DNA of 64,000 bases, from the NCBI GenBank assembly GCA_004293445.1, contig RDYP01000017.1:1-64000 (forward strand), read 5' to 3'. This document shows positions 55,429 through 64,000 of this stretch, piece by piece. The stretch's first letter is position 1; each line of letters opens with the position of its first letter. The notes beneath the pieces were generated by a model. It saw nothing but the letters and a program-made list of their open reading frames with translations, had not been told where the DNA came from and did not search any database. The translations under genes and the position numbers were made by a program. The DNA comes from Verrucomicrobiota bacterium (GTDB lineage: Bacteria; Verrucomicrobiota; Verrucomicrobiia; Verrucomicrobiales; Akkermansiaceae).

Positions 55429-57654
55429 TTAGAACGACCCGTTGAGCTTCCGGCCGGTCCAGAAGATTGCGAGCAGTAGTATGATCCCTGCGACCGTGGC
55501 GGCGTGGGACCAGAGTGGCAGGCGATTTTCGATGGGCCGGGGTTCGGGCAGGGCGACGATTTCGCGGATCAGGTCGGGCAGTTGGTCCGGGTGGATCGTG
55601 CGGCCTTTGGCGATGCGTGACATTTCCTCGAGCACTTCCGGGCGGGCGGGTTGGCCGATGGGTTCGAGCTCGATGCCTTGGGCGAGCAGCGTGGTTTCGA
55701 TCGCTTCGGCGTCGGCCTCGTCGATGGCTGCTTTGAGTTTCCATTCGCCGGGTTGGTTGATCTTGAGTCGTCCGGAGTAGGCACCCCACGCACTGTTGTT
55801 TTTTTCGAGGCTGATCCGTCGCAGGCTGCCGTCGGGTGCTGTGGCATCGACGAAAACCGTGCCCTCCTCGAGGGGCGTACCGTTGGCATCGAAGGCGTTT
55901 GCGTTCAGCGCAACGCTGTCTCCGGGAACCGGGCGCTCGGGGGTGAAGTAGAGTCGGACGCGTTCCCCGGCGGCCATGTTTCTTTGGTAGGACATCCAGC
56001 GGGCGACTTGGCCCCAGAAGCGGTAGTGGTATTTGTCTTCCACGCCACGGCGCCAACGCCAGGCAGAATCGATGCCCATGAAAAGCACTTTGCCGTAGCC
56101 AGCGCTTTTGGTGATGATGATGGGGATGGGACCGAAGCGGCCGCGGCGGTTGCTGTGGACGGCGAGGACTTCGGCTCCGCCCTTGGATTTGATCACGGGT
56201 GCGTGCCAGTGGAAGCCGGGAAGGCTGCGCCAGACTTCGGGGTTCGCTTCCTCGGAGTCGGCGAGCATGGTCAGCAGCGAGCTGCGGCCTTCGCTGGTCA
56301 ACGTCAGGGGGGAGGCGACGGGGTCGTGGAAGCCGCGCTTGTTGGCATCGTCGAGACTAACGGGAACGAGATCGCCAAGGGCGCTGTCGAGCAGGGTGAA
56401 CTGGTTGCCCTGCGGGCCGGGCATGAAGACGATACCGCTGGCCTGATTCTCCACGAGGCCGCGGAGCAGTTCGCATTGTTGTTGGGTGAGTTGATCGGGG
56501 GCGACGCCGACATCGCCGATGAAGATGACGTCGTAGCTTGAGAGTTCTTCGGGTTTTTCCGGGAAGTCTTGGATGTAGTCGGGCCCGTTGCCTCTGCCGA
56601 GTTGGGGGTGGAAGAGAAGGCAGGAGAGTTCGACGCCGGGGTCGCGGGAAAGGGCGTTGCGGAGGTAGCGGTATTCCCAGCGTGGCAGGGAATCGATGAC
56701 CAGCACCTTGATCGATTCGGGGCGTCCGGAGAGGGCGAATTTGCGGGAATTGTTGGTGGCGATGCGTTCGCCGTCGGCGAGCGGCATGGAGAGTTCGAGG
56801 GTCGAGCTTCCTTCTTTTTCGAGTTTCCAAAGAATGGCGTCGTAGGTTTCGGTTCCGGGTGCGAGGACGATTTCCTTGGTCTTTTCCAAGCCGCTGTCGT
56901 CGCGCAGGCGGATGGTGGTGCGGACTTCGCGGTCGAGGGAGGAGCGGATGGTGAAGGGGATCTGAACGTTTTCTCCGACGATGCCGTAGGCGGGGGCGCT
57001 GACGGTGAGGAGGTCGAGATCGGGCAGACGTTTTTCGCTTCCGACGGGAATGGTGAAGAGCGGGATGCCGCGTTGAAGCAGTTTTTGGGCGGCGACGACG
57101 GGAGGGTTGCCGGTGTTGAAATCGCCATCGGAGAGGAGAATGGCAGCGCGGAGATTGGTTTCGTTCTCCAGCAGATCTTCGATGGGTGAAGAAAGGTCGG
57201 TGCCTGCGAGAGCGGGTGGGGTATCGGACGAGGGCGCGGAGAAGTCGCGGCGGAAGACTTCGTTGGCTCCGCCTTGTGAGAGAGTTTTCCACAAGGGGCT
57301 ATCGAGGATGCGGTTCGTCCATGAAGCGCGTGAGATGACTTCACGTTCGGGAGAGAGGAATTCGGGGAGTTCGGCGTCGAGGGTTTCCATCGACTTCGAT
57401 GCATCGCGAAGGATGACGATCTGCGGCTTGGTTTCGGGGTGGACGACGCTGAGCCACTCGGGTTTCCACAGCAGAAGTACGACGAGTAGCGTACAAAAGA
57501 AGCGGAGGGATTCGAGCACGGCGCTGCGCTTCGGGTGCGGGCTGCGTTTGCAAGCGAGGACGGCGAGGGCTCCGATGAGGACGAGCGAGGTCAGCCCGAT
57601 CGCCAGAGTGGCCGGGGTAGGGGAGAAGTGGAGGTTTTGGAGGTGGAAAGACAA
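55429..57654 (-). CDS. Membrane protein with von Willebrand A-like region, last gene of the MoxR operon
   Basis: A 741-residue protein with N-terminal membrane helices (LAIGLTSLVLIGALAVLAC; FFCTLLVVLLLWKPEW), a VWA-like region with a MIDAS-type DASKS (IVILRDASKSMETL, near residue 85), a glutamine-amidotransferase-like central part (IFIGDVGVAPDQL, GIVFMPGPQGN, KVLFMGIDSAWRW) and a C-terminal membrane helix (AATVAGIILLLAIFWTG). Such proteins close MoxR-DUF58-BatA operons in PVC and Bacteroidetes bacteria; the function of the set is unknown, with envelope stress or chaperone roles proposed. Follows BatA by 51 bp. Confidence 0.75.
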   Translation of the reverse strand: MSFHLQNLHFSPTPATLAIGLTSLVLIGALAVLACKRSPHPKRSAVLESLRFFCTLLVVLLLWKPEWLSVVHPETKPQIVILRDASKSMETLDAELPEFLSPEREVISRASWTNRILDSPLWKTLSQGGANEVFRRDFSAPSSDTPPALAGTDLSSPIEDLLENETNLRAAILLSDGDFNTGNPPVVAAQKLLQRGIPLFTIPVGSEKRLPDLDLLTVSAPAYGIVGENVQIPFTIRSSLDREVRTTIRLRDDSGLEKTKEIVLAPGTETYDAILWKLEKEGSSTLELSMPLADGERIATNNSRKFALSGRPESIKVLVIDSLPRWEYRYLRNALSRDPGVELSCLLFHPQLGRGNGPDYIQDFPEKPEELSSYDVIFIGDVGVAPDQLTQQQCELLRGLVENQASGIVFMPGPQGNQFTLLDSALGDLVPVSLDDANKRGFHDPVASPLTLTSEGRSSLLTMLADSEEANPEVWRSLPGFHWHAPVIKSKGGAEVLAVHSNRRGRFGPIPIIITKSAGYGKVLFMGIDSAWRWRRGVEDKYHYRFWGQVARWMSYQRNMAAGERVRLYFTPERPVPGDSVALNANAFDANGTPLEEGTVFVDATAPDGSLRRISLEKNNSAWGAYSGRLKINQPGEWKLKAAIDEADAEAIETTLLAQGIELEPIGQPARPEVLEEMSRIAKGRTIHPDQLPDLIREIVALPEPRPIENRLPLWSHAATVAGIILLLAIFWTGRKLNGSF

Positions 57655-57705
57655 GAGGGGGCAGTGGTCGGTGGTGCTTGCTGTTGATGGCTGGTGGTGT
57701 CGAGG

Positions 57706-59694
57706 CTAGGATTTGCCGGTGTGGGTAGAAAGAGCGCTGGGGATGGTGGCTGGTTTTTTCGGTAGGCATAGCGCGGCCTCAGCGATGAGGAAGCAGAGCA
57801 TGGCGATGAGGAAGCCACGCCACGCGTCGCGGGAGATCTTGTCCGTGGCCGAGGTGCCGCGGTCTTCGAGGAGTGTGAAGCCGGTTCCTTCGAGCAGCTT
57901 GCCGAGCTCTTCGCGGGAGAGGATTTCGGGGGCGTCTTCGGCTGGTGGACGGTTGAGGGCGAGGGTGCGGTCGCCGAGGCGGTGGATGCCGGCTTCGAAG
58001 GCGGTGTTGCCGGGGTGGGGCGTGCCGTAATCGTCGAGGCGCGTGTTCGTTTCGCCGGGGCGGGGAGCGGCCTCGCGGCTGCCGAGGGCGGCGAAGTGAT
58101 CGTCATCGAAGCGTGCGGCACCTTCTGTCACGGCGCGCTGGACGAGGGGCAGGAGGACATCGGCGTCGCCGAGGTTGGACCAGGTGTAGTCGGGGAGCGA
58201 GCCCACGAACCAAGCGGTGCCACGGTCGACGATGCGGCGGATGAGGAAGGGTGCGCTGTCGTCCCAGCGGGCGAGGGGCGTGGATTCTCCCTTCGGCAGT
58301 CGACGTTTCACGGCTTTGAGTCGATCGGCGGGGATGGGGCTGCCGTCGATGCCATCGCGCAGGAGTCCGTCGTCACGGTCCCAAGAGTCGAGGATGAGGA
58401 ATTTTCCCCGATCGGACTCGGTGACGGGCGACCACTGGAGATCGAGGAATTTCGTGTCGTTATCTGCGGGCGGCGGGAAGAACAGGATTTCGCCTCCCGC
58501 GGAGAGGAAGCGGGTGAGGGATTCCGCGATTGCTCCGCTGGGCAAGGGGGCGGCCCATAGGATGGCGGAGAGGTTTTCGGTTTCCAGACCTGGGATTTGG
58601 TGGGGATCGAGCCGCTCTACGGATTGCCCGGCGAATCCGTCGGGCGCGGCTGCAATGGCGAGGTAGTTGGCCGCCTCGCCGGGTGCGGCGACGACGAGGC
58701 TTTTCACGGGGCGCGGCGGGCCGTAGGCAAAAAAGGCGACATTGTCGCGCGGGTTACCATCGCCGGGGATCGAGAGCCAACCGTGGCCCGAGTTCCCGCT
58801 TGGCGGGATGGGTAGTGTTTTGCGGAAGCGGAGATTTTGTCCGACGATGCTGAGATTGGAAGTACTACGAATGCCGTTGAGCGTGGCGGTGAGGGGGAGA
58901 TCGAGAGCGATGTTGGTATCCTGGTCGCGGCTGATTTCGAGATCGAGGATGAGCTCGGAGTCGCTGCGACGGGAGGAAAGGATGCGGATGCCCTGATTGG
59001 CCGAGGGTTTTCCGCTCAGGGCGAGGATTCGGAGTTTCGGGGGCTGGGGCAGGGCGGCGAGAGCGGCGCGCGCCGAGGTCCAGCGGTCGTTCTGCGTTTG
59101 CCAGTTCGAGGCTTGGAGGTCGGAAGCGATCCAGACTTCCGCTCGGCCGGGGCTTGCGGCGAGGTATTCGCTGGCGCGTGAGGCGAGGGCGGAGAGATCG
59201 GCGGCAGTATCCGTGGCGGCGGTGGACGAGAGCTGATCGAGGACATCGGGGCTCGGCACGTCCTGGGCCGTGCCGGATGCGCTGTCGATGAGGACGAGTC
59301 GGGTGCCGTCGAGATCGGCCATGGCGTCGCGGACGCGTTGCAGAGCGAGCTTGCGGCGCGGGAGATTGCCGTTTTTCGGCGTCGCCTCCATGCTGGCGGA
59401 TCGGTCGAGGATGAGGACGACGAGATCGGGCTTGCCGCCGTTCCAGCCCATCATGCCGCTGAGCAGGGGGCGTGCCGCGGCGGTGGCGAGGGCTGCGATA
59501 CCGAGGCAGCGGCAGGTGAGGATGAGGATGTGGCGGAGTTTCTTTTTGCCTCGCGACTCGCGGGTGGCCTTGAGGAGGAACTGCATGGCGGCCCACATCA
59601 CCGTCTTGTGCCGCCTGCGGTTGAGCAGGTGGATGATGATGGGGATCGCTGCGGCGAGGAGTCCCCAGAGCAGGAGTGGTTGGAGGAAAGACAT
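57706..59694 (-). CDS. BatA-domain membrane protein with VWA domain
   Basis: A 662-residue protein. The N-terminus SFLQPLLLWGLLAAAIPIIIHLLNRRRHK is the BatA/aerotolerance N-terminal domain. A second helix is followed by a VWA domain with MIDAS DRSAS (VVLILDRSASMEA, near residue 95) and TRLVLIDSASG. The rest is a large extracytoplasmic part with a C-terminal membrane helix (FLIAMLCFLIAEAALCL). It acts with MoxR and DUF58 proteins encoded upstream; the system has been linked to stress tolerance in some bacteria. Confidence 0.82.
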   Translation of the reverse strand: MSFLQPLLLWGLLAAAIPIIIHLLNRRRHKTVMWAAMQFLLKATRESRGKKKLRHILILTCRCLGIAALATAAARPLLSGMMGWNGGKPDLVVLILDRSASMEATPKNGNLPRRKLALQRVRDAMADLDGTRLVLIDSASGTAQDVPSPDVLDQLSSTAATDTAADLSALASRASEYLAASPGRAEVWIASDLQASNWQTQNDRWTSARAALAALPQPPKLRILALSGKPSANQGIRILSSRRSDSELILDLEISRDQDTNIALDLPLTATLNGIRSTSNLSIVGQNLRFRKTLPIPPSGNSGHGWLSIPGDGNPRDNVAFFAYGPPRPVKSLVVAAPGEAANYLAIAAAPDGFAGQSVERLDPHQIPGLETENLSAILWAAPLPSGAIAESLTRFLSAGGEILFFPPPADNDTKFLDLQWSPVTESDRGKFLILDSWDRDDGLLRDGIDGSPIPADRLKAVKRRLPKGESTPLARWDDSAPFLIRRIVDRGTAWFVGSLPDYTWSNLGDADVLLPLVQRAVTEGAARFDDDHFAALGSREAAPRPGETNTRLDDYGTPHPGNTAFEAGIHRLGDRTLALNRPPAEDAPEILSREELGKLLEGTGFTLLEDRGTSATDKISRDAWRGFLIAMLCFLIAEAALCLPKKPATIPSALSTHTGKS

Positions 59695-59748
59695 GGAGGG
59701 GAACGAACCGAAGACGCGCGGAGGTCGCCGAGGAGGTCGCGGGGAGTT

Positions 59749-60645
59749 TTAGGCGTGGGCTTTTTTGGGGAGGCGGGCGGTGAGGAAGTCGCGGAGCAAG
59801 GGTTCGAGCTGGGTGTCGGTGGGGACGAGTTGGTAATCGGCCGAAGCTTCGTGGCACTTTGCTTTCACGGTGACGAGGAAGTCGCGGAGTGCGCTATGAT
59901 ATTCGTCGGCGACGAGGGTGGGTTCGACAATGAGTGAGGTGCCGTCTTCGATATCGACAAAACGGTGGGGACGGTCGAACTCGAAGCCGAGCTCGAGGGG
60001 GTCCATCAGATGGAAGACGCAAATATCGTGCTTGCGGTAGCGGAGATGCTGAAGGGCATCGGACAAGCCTTGGGGGTCGGTGAAGAGATCGGAGAGGACA
60101 ACGATCAGGGCGCGTCGGCCGATTTTTTCCGCGATGTCGTGAAGGGCCGGGACGAGGCCGGTCTCGCCGGCGGGTTCGAGTTTTCCGAGAGTATCGAAGA
60201 TCCGTTGCAGGTGGGCGGCGCGGCGGCTGGGCGGGACTTCAAGGTGGAGCTTGTCGGTGCAGAGCGAGAGGCCGGCGGAGTCTCCCTGGTGGACGAGGAG
60301 GTAGCCGAGCGAAGCGGCGATGCGTTTGGCGTAGTCGATTTTCGACATTCCGCGGCCCGCGAATTTCATGGAGCCGGAAGCATCGACGACAAAGTAAGCG
60401 CGGAGGTTGGTGTCCGCCTCAAATTCCTTGATGTAGAATCGGTCGGAACGGGCGAAGGCCTTCCAGTCGAGGCGGCGGGTATCGTCGCCGGGAACGTATT
60501 TCCGATATTCGGCGAACTCGACCGAGGATCCGCGGTGGGGAGAGCGGTGCCTGCCGGCGACGTTGCCCAGCATGGGGGACCGCGTTTCCAGCGGAATCGA
60601 AGCGAGGCGCGCGAGGAGCTCGCTGTCTAGAAAGTCGTATTTCAT
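59749..60645 (-). CDS. DUF58-domain protein
   Basis: A 298-residue soluble DUF58 protein (RSPHRGSSVEFAEYRKYVPGDDTRRLDWKAFARSD motif region at ~50-85, followed by a VWA-like VVDASGSMKF). DUF58 proteins are regular partners of MoxR ATPases. The ATG at 60645 shares one base with the moxR stop (TGATG), so translation is coupled. Confidence 0.9.
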   Translation of the reverse strand: MKYDFLDSELLARLASIPLETRSPMLGNVAGRHRSPHRGSSVEFAEYRKYVPGDDTRRLDWKAFARSDRFYIKEFEADTNLRAYFVVDASGSMKFAGRGMSKIDYAKRIAASLGYLLVHQGDSAGLSLCTDKLHLEVPPSRRAAHLQRIFDTLGKLEPAGETGLVPALHDIAEKIGRRALIVVLSDLFTDPQGLSDALQHLRYRKHDICVFHLMDPLELGFEFDRPHRFVDIEDGTSLIVEPTLVADEYHSALRDFLVTVKAKCHEASADYQLVPTDTQLEPLLRDFLTARLPKKAHA

Positions 60646-61673
60646 CAGGATTCCCGCATTTCCGAAATCAGGCGTTCGACGACTTTTTTCGAGGTCACGC
60701 CTTGGGATTCGGCGGTGAAGTTGGTGATGACTCGGTGACCGAGGACGGGGACGGCGACGGCTTCGAGGTCGTCGAGCCCCGCCATGTAGCGGCCGCGGAG
60801 TGCGGCCCGTGCCTTGGCGCCGAGGATGAGATACTGAACGGCACGGGGGCCGGCACCCCAAGCGACGTGGTCTTTGATCCAAGCGGGTGCCTCGGGTGTG
60901 CCGGGGCGGGTCTTGCGGACGATAGAGACGGCGTAGTCGTAGAGATGTTCGGGGACCGGGAGGCGACGAACGAGTTGCTGGTAGGCGAGCACGGCGGGTC
61001 CATCCAGCAAGTGGCTGAGGATGGCGCGTGCACTGCCGGTGGTCTCGCGGGCGATGCGTTTTTCCTCTGCGGCGCTCGGGTAGTCGACCTCGATCAGGAA
61101 CATGAAGCGGTCGAGCTGGGCTTCCGGCAGAGGGTAGGTGCCTTCTTGTTCGACGGGGTTCTGGGTGGCGAGGACGAAGAAGGGCGGTTGGAGGTCGTAG
61201 CTGCGGCCGAGGACGGTGACCTTGAGCTCTTGCATCGCCTCGAGCATCGCGGACTGGGTCTTGGCGGGCGCACGGTTGATTTCGTCGGCCAGCACGATAT
61301 TGGCGAAGACCGGGCCGCGGGCGAACTCGAACTCGCGTCGTCCGCCGATGCCGGATTCTTGAATGATATCGGTGCCGGTAATGTCGGCGGGCATCAGGTC
61401 TGGCGTGAACTGGATGCGGTTGAAAGACAGGTCGAAGGTGCGGGCGACGGAAGAGACGAGGAGTGTTTTCGCAAGGCCGGGAACGCCCATGAGAAGGGCG
61501 TGTCCTTTGGCGAAAAGGCAGATGGCCAGTTCCTCGATGACCCGTTCTTGGCCGATGATTGCTTTACCGAGTTCGCTTTTGAGGGCGGCGTAGGTTTGGC
61601 CGAGTTGGTCGATGGCGGCGACGTCATCGGGTGGGAGGATATGGTCCGTCGGGGCGGGCTGGGTGGCGTCCAT
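60645..61673 (-). CDS. MoxR-family AAA ATPase
   Basis: A 342-residue AAA+ chaperone-like ATPase. Walker A is GVPGLAKT, Walker B LADEINRAPAKTQSAMLEAMQE, and sensor 1 ATQNPVEQEGTYPLPEAQLDRF, all typical of MoxR. It is the first gene of the four-gene operon MoxR-DUF58-BatA-VWA. The ATG at 61673 (MDATQPAP) is preferred, because the longer frame upstream overlaps the divergent DUF1080 gene. MoxR proteins are thought to assemble or activate VWA-domain proteins. Confidence 0.93.
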   Translation of the reverse strand: MDATQPAPTDHILPPDDVAAIDQLGQTYAALKSELGKAIIGQERVIEELAICLFAKGHALLMGVPGLAKTLLVSSVARTFDLSFNRIQFTPDLMPADITGTDIIQESGIGGRREFEFARGPVFANIVLADEINRAPAKTQSAMLEAMQELKVTVLGRSYDLQPPFFVLATQNPVEQEGTYPLPEAQLDRFMFLIEVDYPSAAEEKRIARETTGSARAILSHLLDGPAVLAYQQLVRRLPVPEHLYDYAVSIVRKTRPGTPEAPAWIKDHVAWGAGPRAVQYLILGAKARAALRGRYMAGLDDLEAVAVPVLGHRVITNFTAESQGVTSKKVVERLISEMRES

Positions 61674-61784
61674 GAATGGGGCGGATTGCGGTATTTCAGG
61701 CAAGTTAGAGAGGGCTTGTGCGTTGTCGAGGCGGATGAAAGGGAAGCGGCTTGCAGCTTTTGGCGGAATGGCCAGCGTGTCGCC

Positions 61785-62435
61785 ATGAAGTGTGCATGCT
61801 GGTTGGCGATTTTGGTTGGGCTGGGTTCGGCGATGGCGGAAGAGCGGCCATGGGTGAGTCTGTTCGACGGGAAGAGCCTGGCGGGCTGGGTTTCGTCGAA
61901 GGGTGGGCCGCCAAGTCCGGGTTGGGTGGTTGAAGACGGCTGCATTCATCGGAAGGCGGGTGGGGGCGATCTCCTTAGTGAAAAGGAATTCGCGGACTTC
62001 GAGCTCGAGTTCGAGTGGAAGATTTCCAGCGGCGGCAACAGTGGCGTGAAGTATCGGCTGCGGAAGACACCGTTGGCATGGGTGGGACCGGAGTATCAGG
62101 TGCTCGATGACCTACGGCACGTGAATGGCAAGGTGGCGGATACCACGGCGGCCTCGCTCTACGATGTGGTCCCGGCTTCGCGGGATAAAGGATTGAGGGG
62201 TCCGGGCGAGTGGAACTTTTCGAGAATCGTCGCCCGAGGATCGGTGCTCGAACATTGGCTCAACGGGAATTTGGCGATGCGGGTCGATGGCTCCAGCGAC
62301 AAGTGGAAGCAACTGAAGAAGGACAGTAAATTCGCGAAGCTAGCAGGCTTTGGTGAGGCCGCGGCTGGACCGATTTTGCTTCAGGATCATGGCGATGAGG
62401 TGTGGTTTCGGGGGATTCGGATCCGCTGTTGGTGA
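61785..62435 (+). CDS. DUF1080 (3-keto-disaccharide hydrolase-type) secreted protein
   Basis: A 216-residue exported protein: signal peptide CACWLAILVGLGSAMAEE, then a concanavalin-like DUF1080 domain (WVSLFDGKSLAGWVSSKG, FELEFEWKISSGGNSGVKYRL, GPEYQVLDD, GEWNFSRIVARGSVLEHWLNG, GPILLQDHGDEVWFRGIRIR). Members of this family hydrolyse 3-keto-glycosides or bind sugars, and the domain is very abundant in PVC genomes. It is divergent from moxR with a 111-bp spacer. It could serve the same kind of sugars as the Gfo/Idh/MocA cluster at 2347-7029, but is not linked to it. Confidence 0.85.
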   Translation: MKCACWLAILVGLGSAMAEERPWVSLFDGKSLAGWVSSKGGPPSPGWVVEDGCIHRKAGGGDLLSEKEFADFELEFEWKISSGGNSGVKYRLRKTPLAWVGPEYQVLDDLRHVNGKVADTTAASLYDVVPASRDKGLRGPGEWNFSRIVARGSVLEHWLNGNLAMRVDGSSDKWKQLKKDSKFAKLAGFGEAAAGPILLQDHGDEVWFRGIRIRCW

Positions 62436-62463
62436 ACTTCTCCCGAAAATTTCGAATTACCTC

Positions 62464-62491
62464 TTGCCAGAGGGGTCGCGTCTGGTAAACA
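62464..62491 (+). promoter_or_regulatory. Candidate promoter of the rpsM operon
   Basis: TTGCCA (62464-62469), 16-nt spacer, TAAACA (62486-62491), about 78 bp upstream of the rpsM ATG. Same hexamers as the promoter at 1301-1329. Confidence 0.65.
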
Positions 62492-62503
62492 GCCCGCCCG
62501 CTT

Positions 62504-62540
62504 CCGGGGGTCCGAGCATGTTCGCATGCTCCATCCCCGG
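62504..62540 (+). promoter_or_regulatory. Structured leader of the rpsM operon (possible r-protein binding site)
   Basis: The leader RNA can form an 8-bp stem (62504-62511 with 62533-62540), a small internal loop and a 7-bp stem (62514-62520 with 62525-62531) capped by a UUCG tetraloop. It begins about 13 nt after the promoter's -10 and ends 28 nt before the rpsM ATG. No T-run follows, so it is not a terminator. In E. coli the ribosomal protein S4, encoded in this operon, represses translation by binding the rpsM leader; a similar role is possible here. Confidence 0.5.
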
Positions 62541-62568
62541 GTCGGCTATCCGCTCACCACAGCATCAC

Positions 62569-62937
62569 ATGGCACGTATTTTCGGTATCGAAATCCCTAA
62601 CGAGAAGCGCATTGAAGCGTCGCTGCTTTATATGTATGGCATCGGCTCGACCACGGCTTCCCGCATTCTCGAGCAGTCCGGCATCGATCCAGACACCCGC
62701 ACCGGTCAGCTGACCGAAGACCAGCTCGTGAAGATCGCTACCGTGATCCAGAGCCAAGGGATCATCATCGAAGGCGACCTGCGCCGCGAGAAGCAAGTTC
62801 AGCTCAAGCGGCTCACTTCCATCAACTGCTACCGCGGCATCCGTCACAAGCGTGGCTTGCCTGTGCGCGGTCAGCGCACCCGGACCAATGCCCGCACTCG
62901 TAAGGGCAAGCGCCGCACCGTGGGTGTGAAGAAGTAA
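62569..62937 (+). CDS. rpsM: 30S ribosomal protein S13
   Basis: A 122-residue S13 of the small-subunit head, contacting P-site tRNA. The N-terminus MARIFGIEIPNEKRIEASLLYMYGIG and C-terminus RTNARTRKGKRRTVGVKK are diagnostic. First gene of the rpsM-rpsK-rpsD operon; the ATG at 62569 matches the family start. Confidence 0.98.
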   Translation: MARIFGIEIPNEKRIEASLLYMYGIGSTTASRILEQSGIDPDTRTGQLTEDQLVKIATVIQSQGIIIEGDLRREKQVQLKRLTSINCYRGIRHKRGLPVRGQRTRTNARTRKGKRRTVGVKK

Positions 62938-62967
62938 TCCGCGCACAACTCCGAACATTTTTCCCAA

Positions 62968-63519
62968 ATGGCTGACGAAGAAACCAACACACCGGCACCG
63001 GAAGCCGAAGCGGCCCCGGTTGCCGCTGAGACCCCGGCTGCTGCCGCCGTTCCTGCAACGCAGGTCGAAGAGGTCGCTCCCAAGAAGGACGACAAGAAGC
63101 GCGATATTTTCGCTGAGATTGCCGGTGCCGAGGAGACCCAGATCAAGGTCCACAAGGCCAAGGGCTCCAAGAACATCTCGCGTGGCATCGTTCACGTGAC
63201 CGCGACTTTCAACAACACCATCGTGAGTGTCACCGATTCCAACGGCAACACCCTCGGCTGGTCGAGTGCTGGAAAGATGGGCTTCAAGGGATCGCGCAAG
63301 AGCACGGCCTACGCCGCTCAAGTGGTTTCTCAGGATGCTTGCCGTCAGGCGATGGGTCACGGTTTGAAAGAAGCCGAGGTCCGCGTGAAGGGTCCGGGTT
63401 CCGGTCGTGAGTCTGCTGTCCGTGCGGTTCAAGCGCTCGGTATCGAGCTCCTTGCCATCAAGGACGTTACTCCTATCCCACACAACGGTTGCCGCCCGAA
63501 GAAGGCCCGCCGCGTCTAA
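62968..63519 (+). CDS. rpsK: 30S ribosomal protein S11 with a long acidic/Ala-Pro N-terminal extension
   Basis: A 183-residue S11. The conserved core ([20 protein letters not shown] from residue ~71, [49 protein letters not shown]) is complete, but about 54 extra residues precede it. The first ~40 are rich in Glu, Ala and Pro, followed by the Lys/Asp-rich KKDDKKRD. Usual bacterial S11 has ~129 residues. The ATG at 62968 is the only start between the rpsM stop and the core that lies in a natural leader position (30 bp gap); no ATG or GTG close to the core is apparent. Confidence 0.93.
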   Translation: MADEETNTPAPEAEAAPVAAETPAAAAVPATQVEEVAPKKDDKKRDIFAEIAGAEETQIKVHKAKGSKNISRGIVHVTATFNNTIVSVTDSNGNTLGWSSAGKMGFKGSRKSTAYAAQVVSQDACRQAMGHGLKEAEVRVKGPGSGRESAVRAVQALGIELLAIKDVTPIPHNGCRPKKARRV

Positions 63520-63537
63520 TCGAATTTCTCAAGAATC

Positions 63538-64000
63538 ATGGCTCGTTACACCGGACCCCGCACCAAGATCAGCCGCCGCTTCGGCGTGGCTCTCTTCGGC
63601 TCATCGAAGGCACTTGATCGCCGCAATTTCCCGCCTGGCCAACACGGCTTGCGCGCAGGCCGCAAAAAGAAGAGTGATTACTCGGTTGCTCTCGGCGAAA
63701 AGCAGAAGCTTCGTTTCCAATATGGAGTGCTCGAAAAGCAGTTCCGTGGTTACTACGAAGAGGCTGCCCGCCGTCGTGGCGTGACCGGCGAGATCCTGCT
63801 TCAGTTGCTTGAGACCCGTCTCGACAACGTTTGCTTCCGTCTCGGCTTTGGCAACAGCCGTCAGGCTGCCCGTCAGCTCGTCAATCACGGTCACGTGTTG
63901 GTGAATGGCAAGCGGGTTGACATCGCCAGCTATCAGGTTCGTCCTGGTGACAAGGTGAAGGTCGGTGGCAAGCCTTCTTCCCAGCAGCTCGCGCTGCGGA
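63538..64000 (+). CDS. rpsD: 30S ribosomal protein S4 (5' part, cut by the window edge)
   Basis: The first 154 codons of S4: [21 protein letters not shown], the N-terminal domain with NFPPGQHGL, then the S4 RNA-binding domain ([14 protein letters not shown]...[19 protein letters not shown]). S4 is a primary 16S binder of the small subunit and, in other bacteria, the autogenous repressor of this operon. Starts 18 bp after rpsK. The remaining ~45-50 codons lie outside the window. Confidence 0.97.
   Translation, partial: MARYTGPRTKISRRFGVALFGSSKALDRRNFPPGQHGLRAGRKKKSDYSVALGEKQKLRFQYGVLEKQFRGYYEEAARRRGVTGEILLQLLETRLDNVCFRLGFGNSRQAARQLVNHGHVLVNGKRVDIASYQVRPGDKVKVGGKPSSQQLALR

Overview
The window is about 64 kb of GC-rich (by eye, roughly 60-65 percent) bacterial chromosome, most likely from Verrucomicrobiota and probably from the Verrucomicrobiaceae. 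The evidence is a copy of the small basic protein found in Chlamydiae/Verrucomicrobia, a long GreA with a large N-terminal extension (a form known in Chlamydia), a DUF1552 + DUF1592/1585 gene pair, a sulfatase, DUF1080 and BatA/DUF58/MoxR genes, and very few Shine-Dalgarno sequences. No prophage, transposase, rRNA, tRNA or CRISPR array was seen.

Layout. 1-7.1 kb: RNA pseudouridine synthase, small basic protein, and a divergent sugar-catabolism region (epimerase-like TIM barrel; mutarotase-like protein, TIM barrel, cupin-like protein, Gfo/Idh/MocA oxidoreductase). 7.1-11.7 kb: coaD, tex, and pstB-phoU without pstSCA. 11.7-19 kb: a giant secreted FG-GAP-type beta-propeller protein and a SNF2-family helicase. 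19-24.9 kb: glutamate synthase large subunit and an alpha/beta hydrolase lacking its nucleophilic serine. 24.9-29 kb: small genes, including a tightly overlapping minus-strand set (DUF5069, DUF2071, membrane-anchored methyltransferase-like, 4-TM protein). 29-33.6 kb: thiC behind a TPP riboswitch with a terminator, then feoA-feoB and a 41-residue Cys-rich protein behind a candidate Fur box. 33.6-34.6 kb: six and a half tandem copies of a 134-bp repeat, then a 13-bp minisatellite. 34.7-40.2 kb: GNAT, ECF sigma factor/partner/PDZ protein, long GreA, enolase. 40.3-42.7 kb: a second array of the same repeat family (126-bp period), then a lipoprotein with an FGE/C-type-lectin fold. 42.7-54 kb: SbcD-like nuclease with its SMC-like ATPase, DUF1552/DUF1592 pair, HflX, sulfatase. 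54-62.4 kb: small membrane proteins and the MoxR-DUF58-BatA-VWA operon, then DUF1080. 62.5-64 kb: start of the rpsM-rpsK-rpsD operon, running off the right edge.

The most interesting object is the 3' end of the FGE-like lipoprotein gene at 40836-42536. Its last ~45 codons switch abruptly to G/C-only third positions. They carry a row of NNC codons at the surface positions that vary in diversity-generating-retroelement (DGR) target proteins, and a 10-bp inverted repeat lies just after the stop codon. This looks like a DGR variable region whose reverse transcriptase and template repeat lie outside the window. The two arrays of palindromic ~130-bp repeats, one of them just upstream of this gene, are the second unexplained structure.

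Candidate promoters share a pattern: TTGCCA or TTGGCA, a 16-18 nt spacer, then a TAAACA-like -10.
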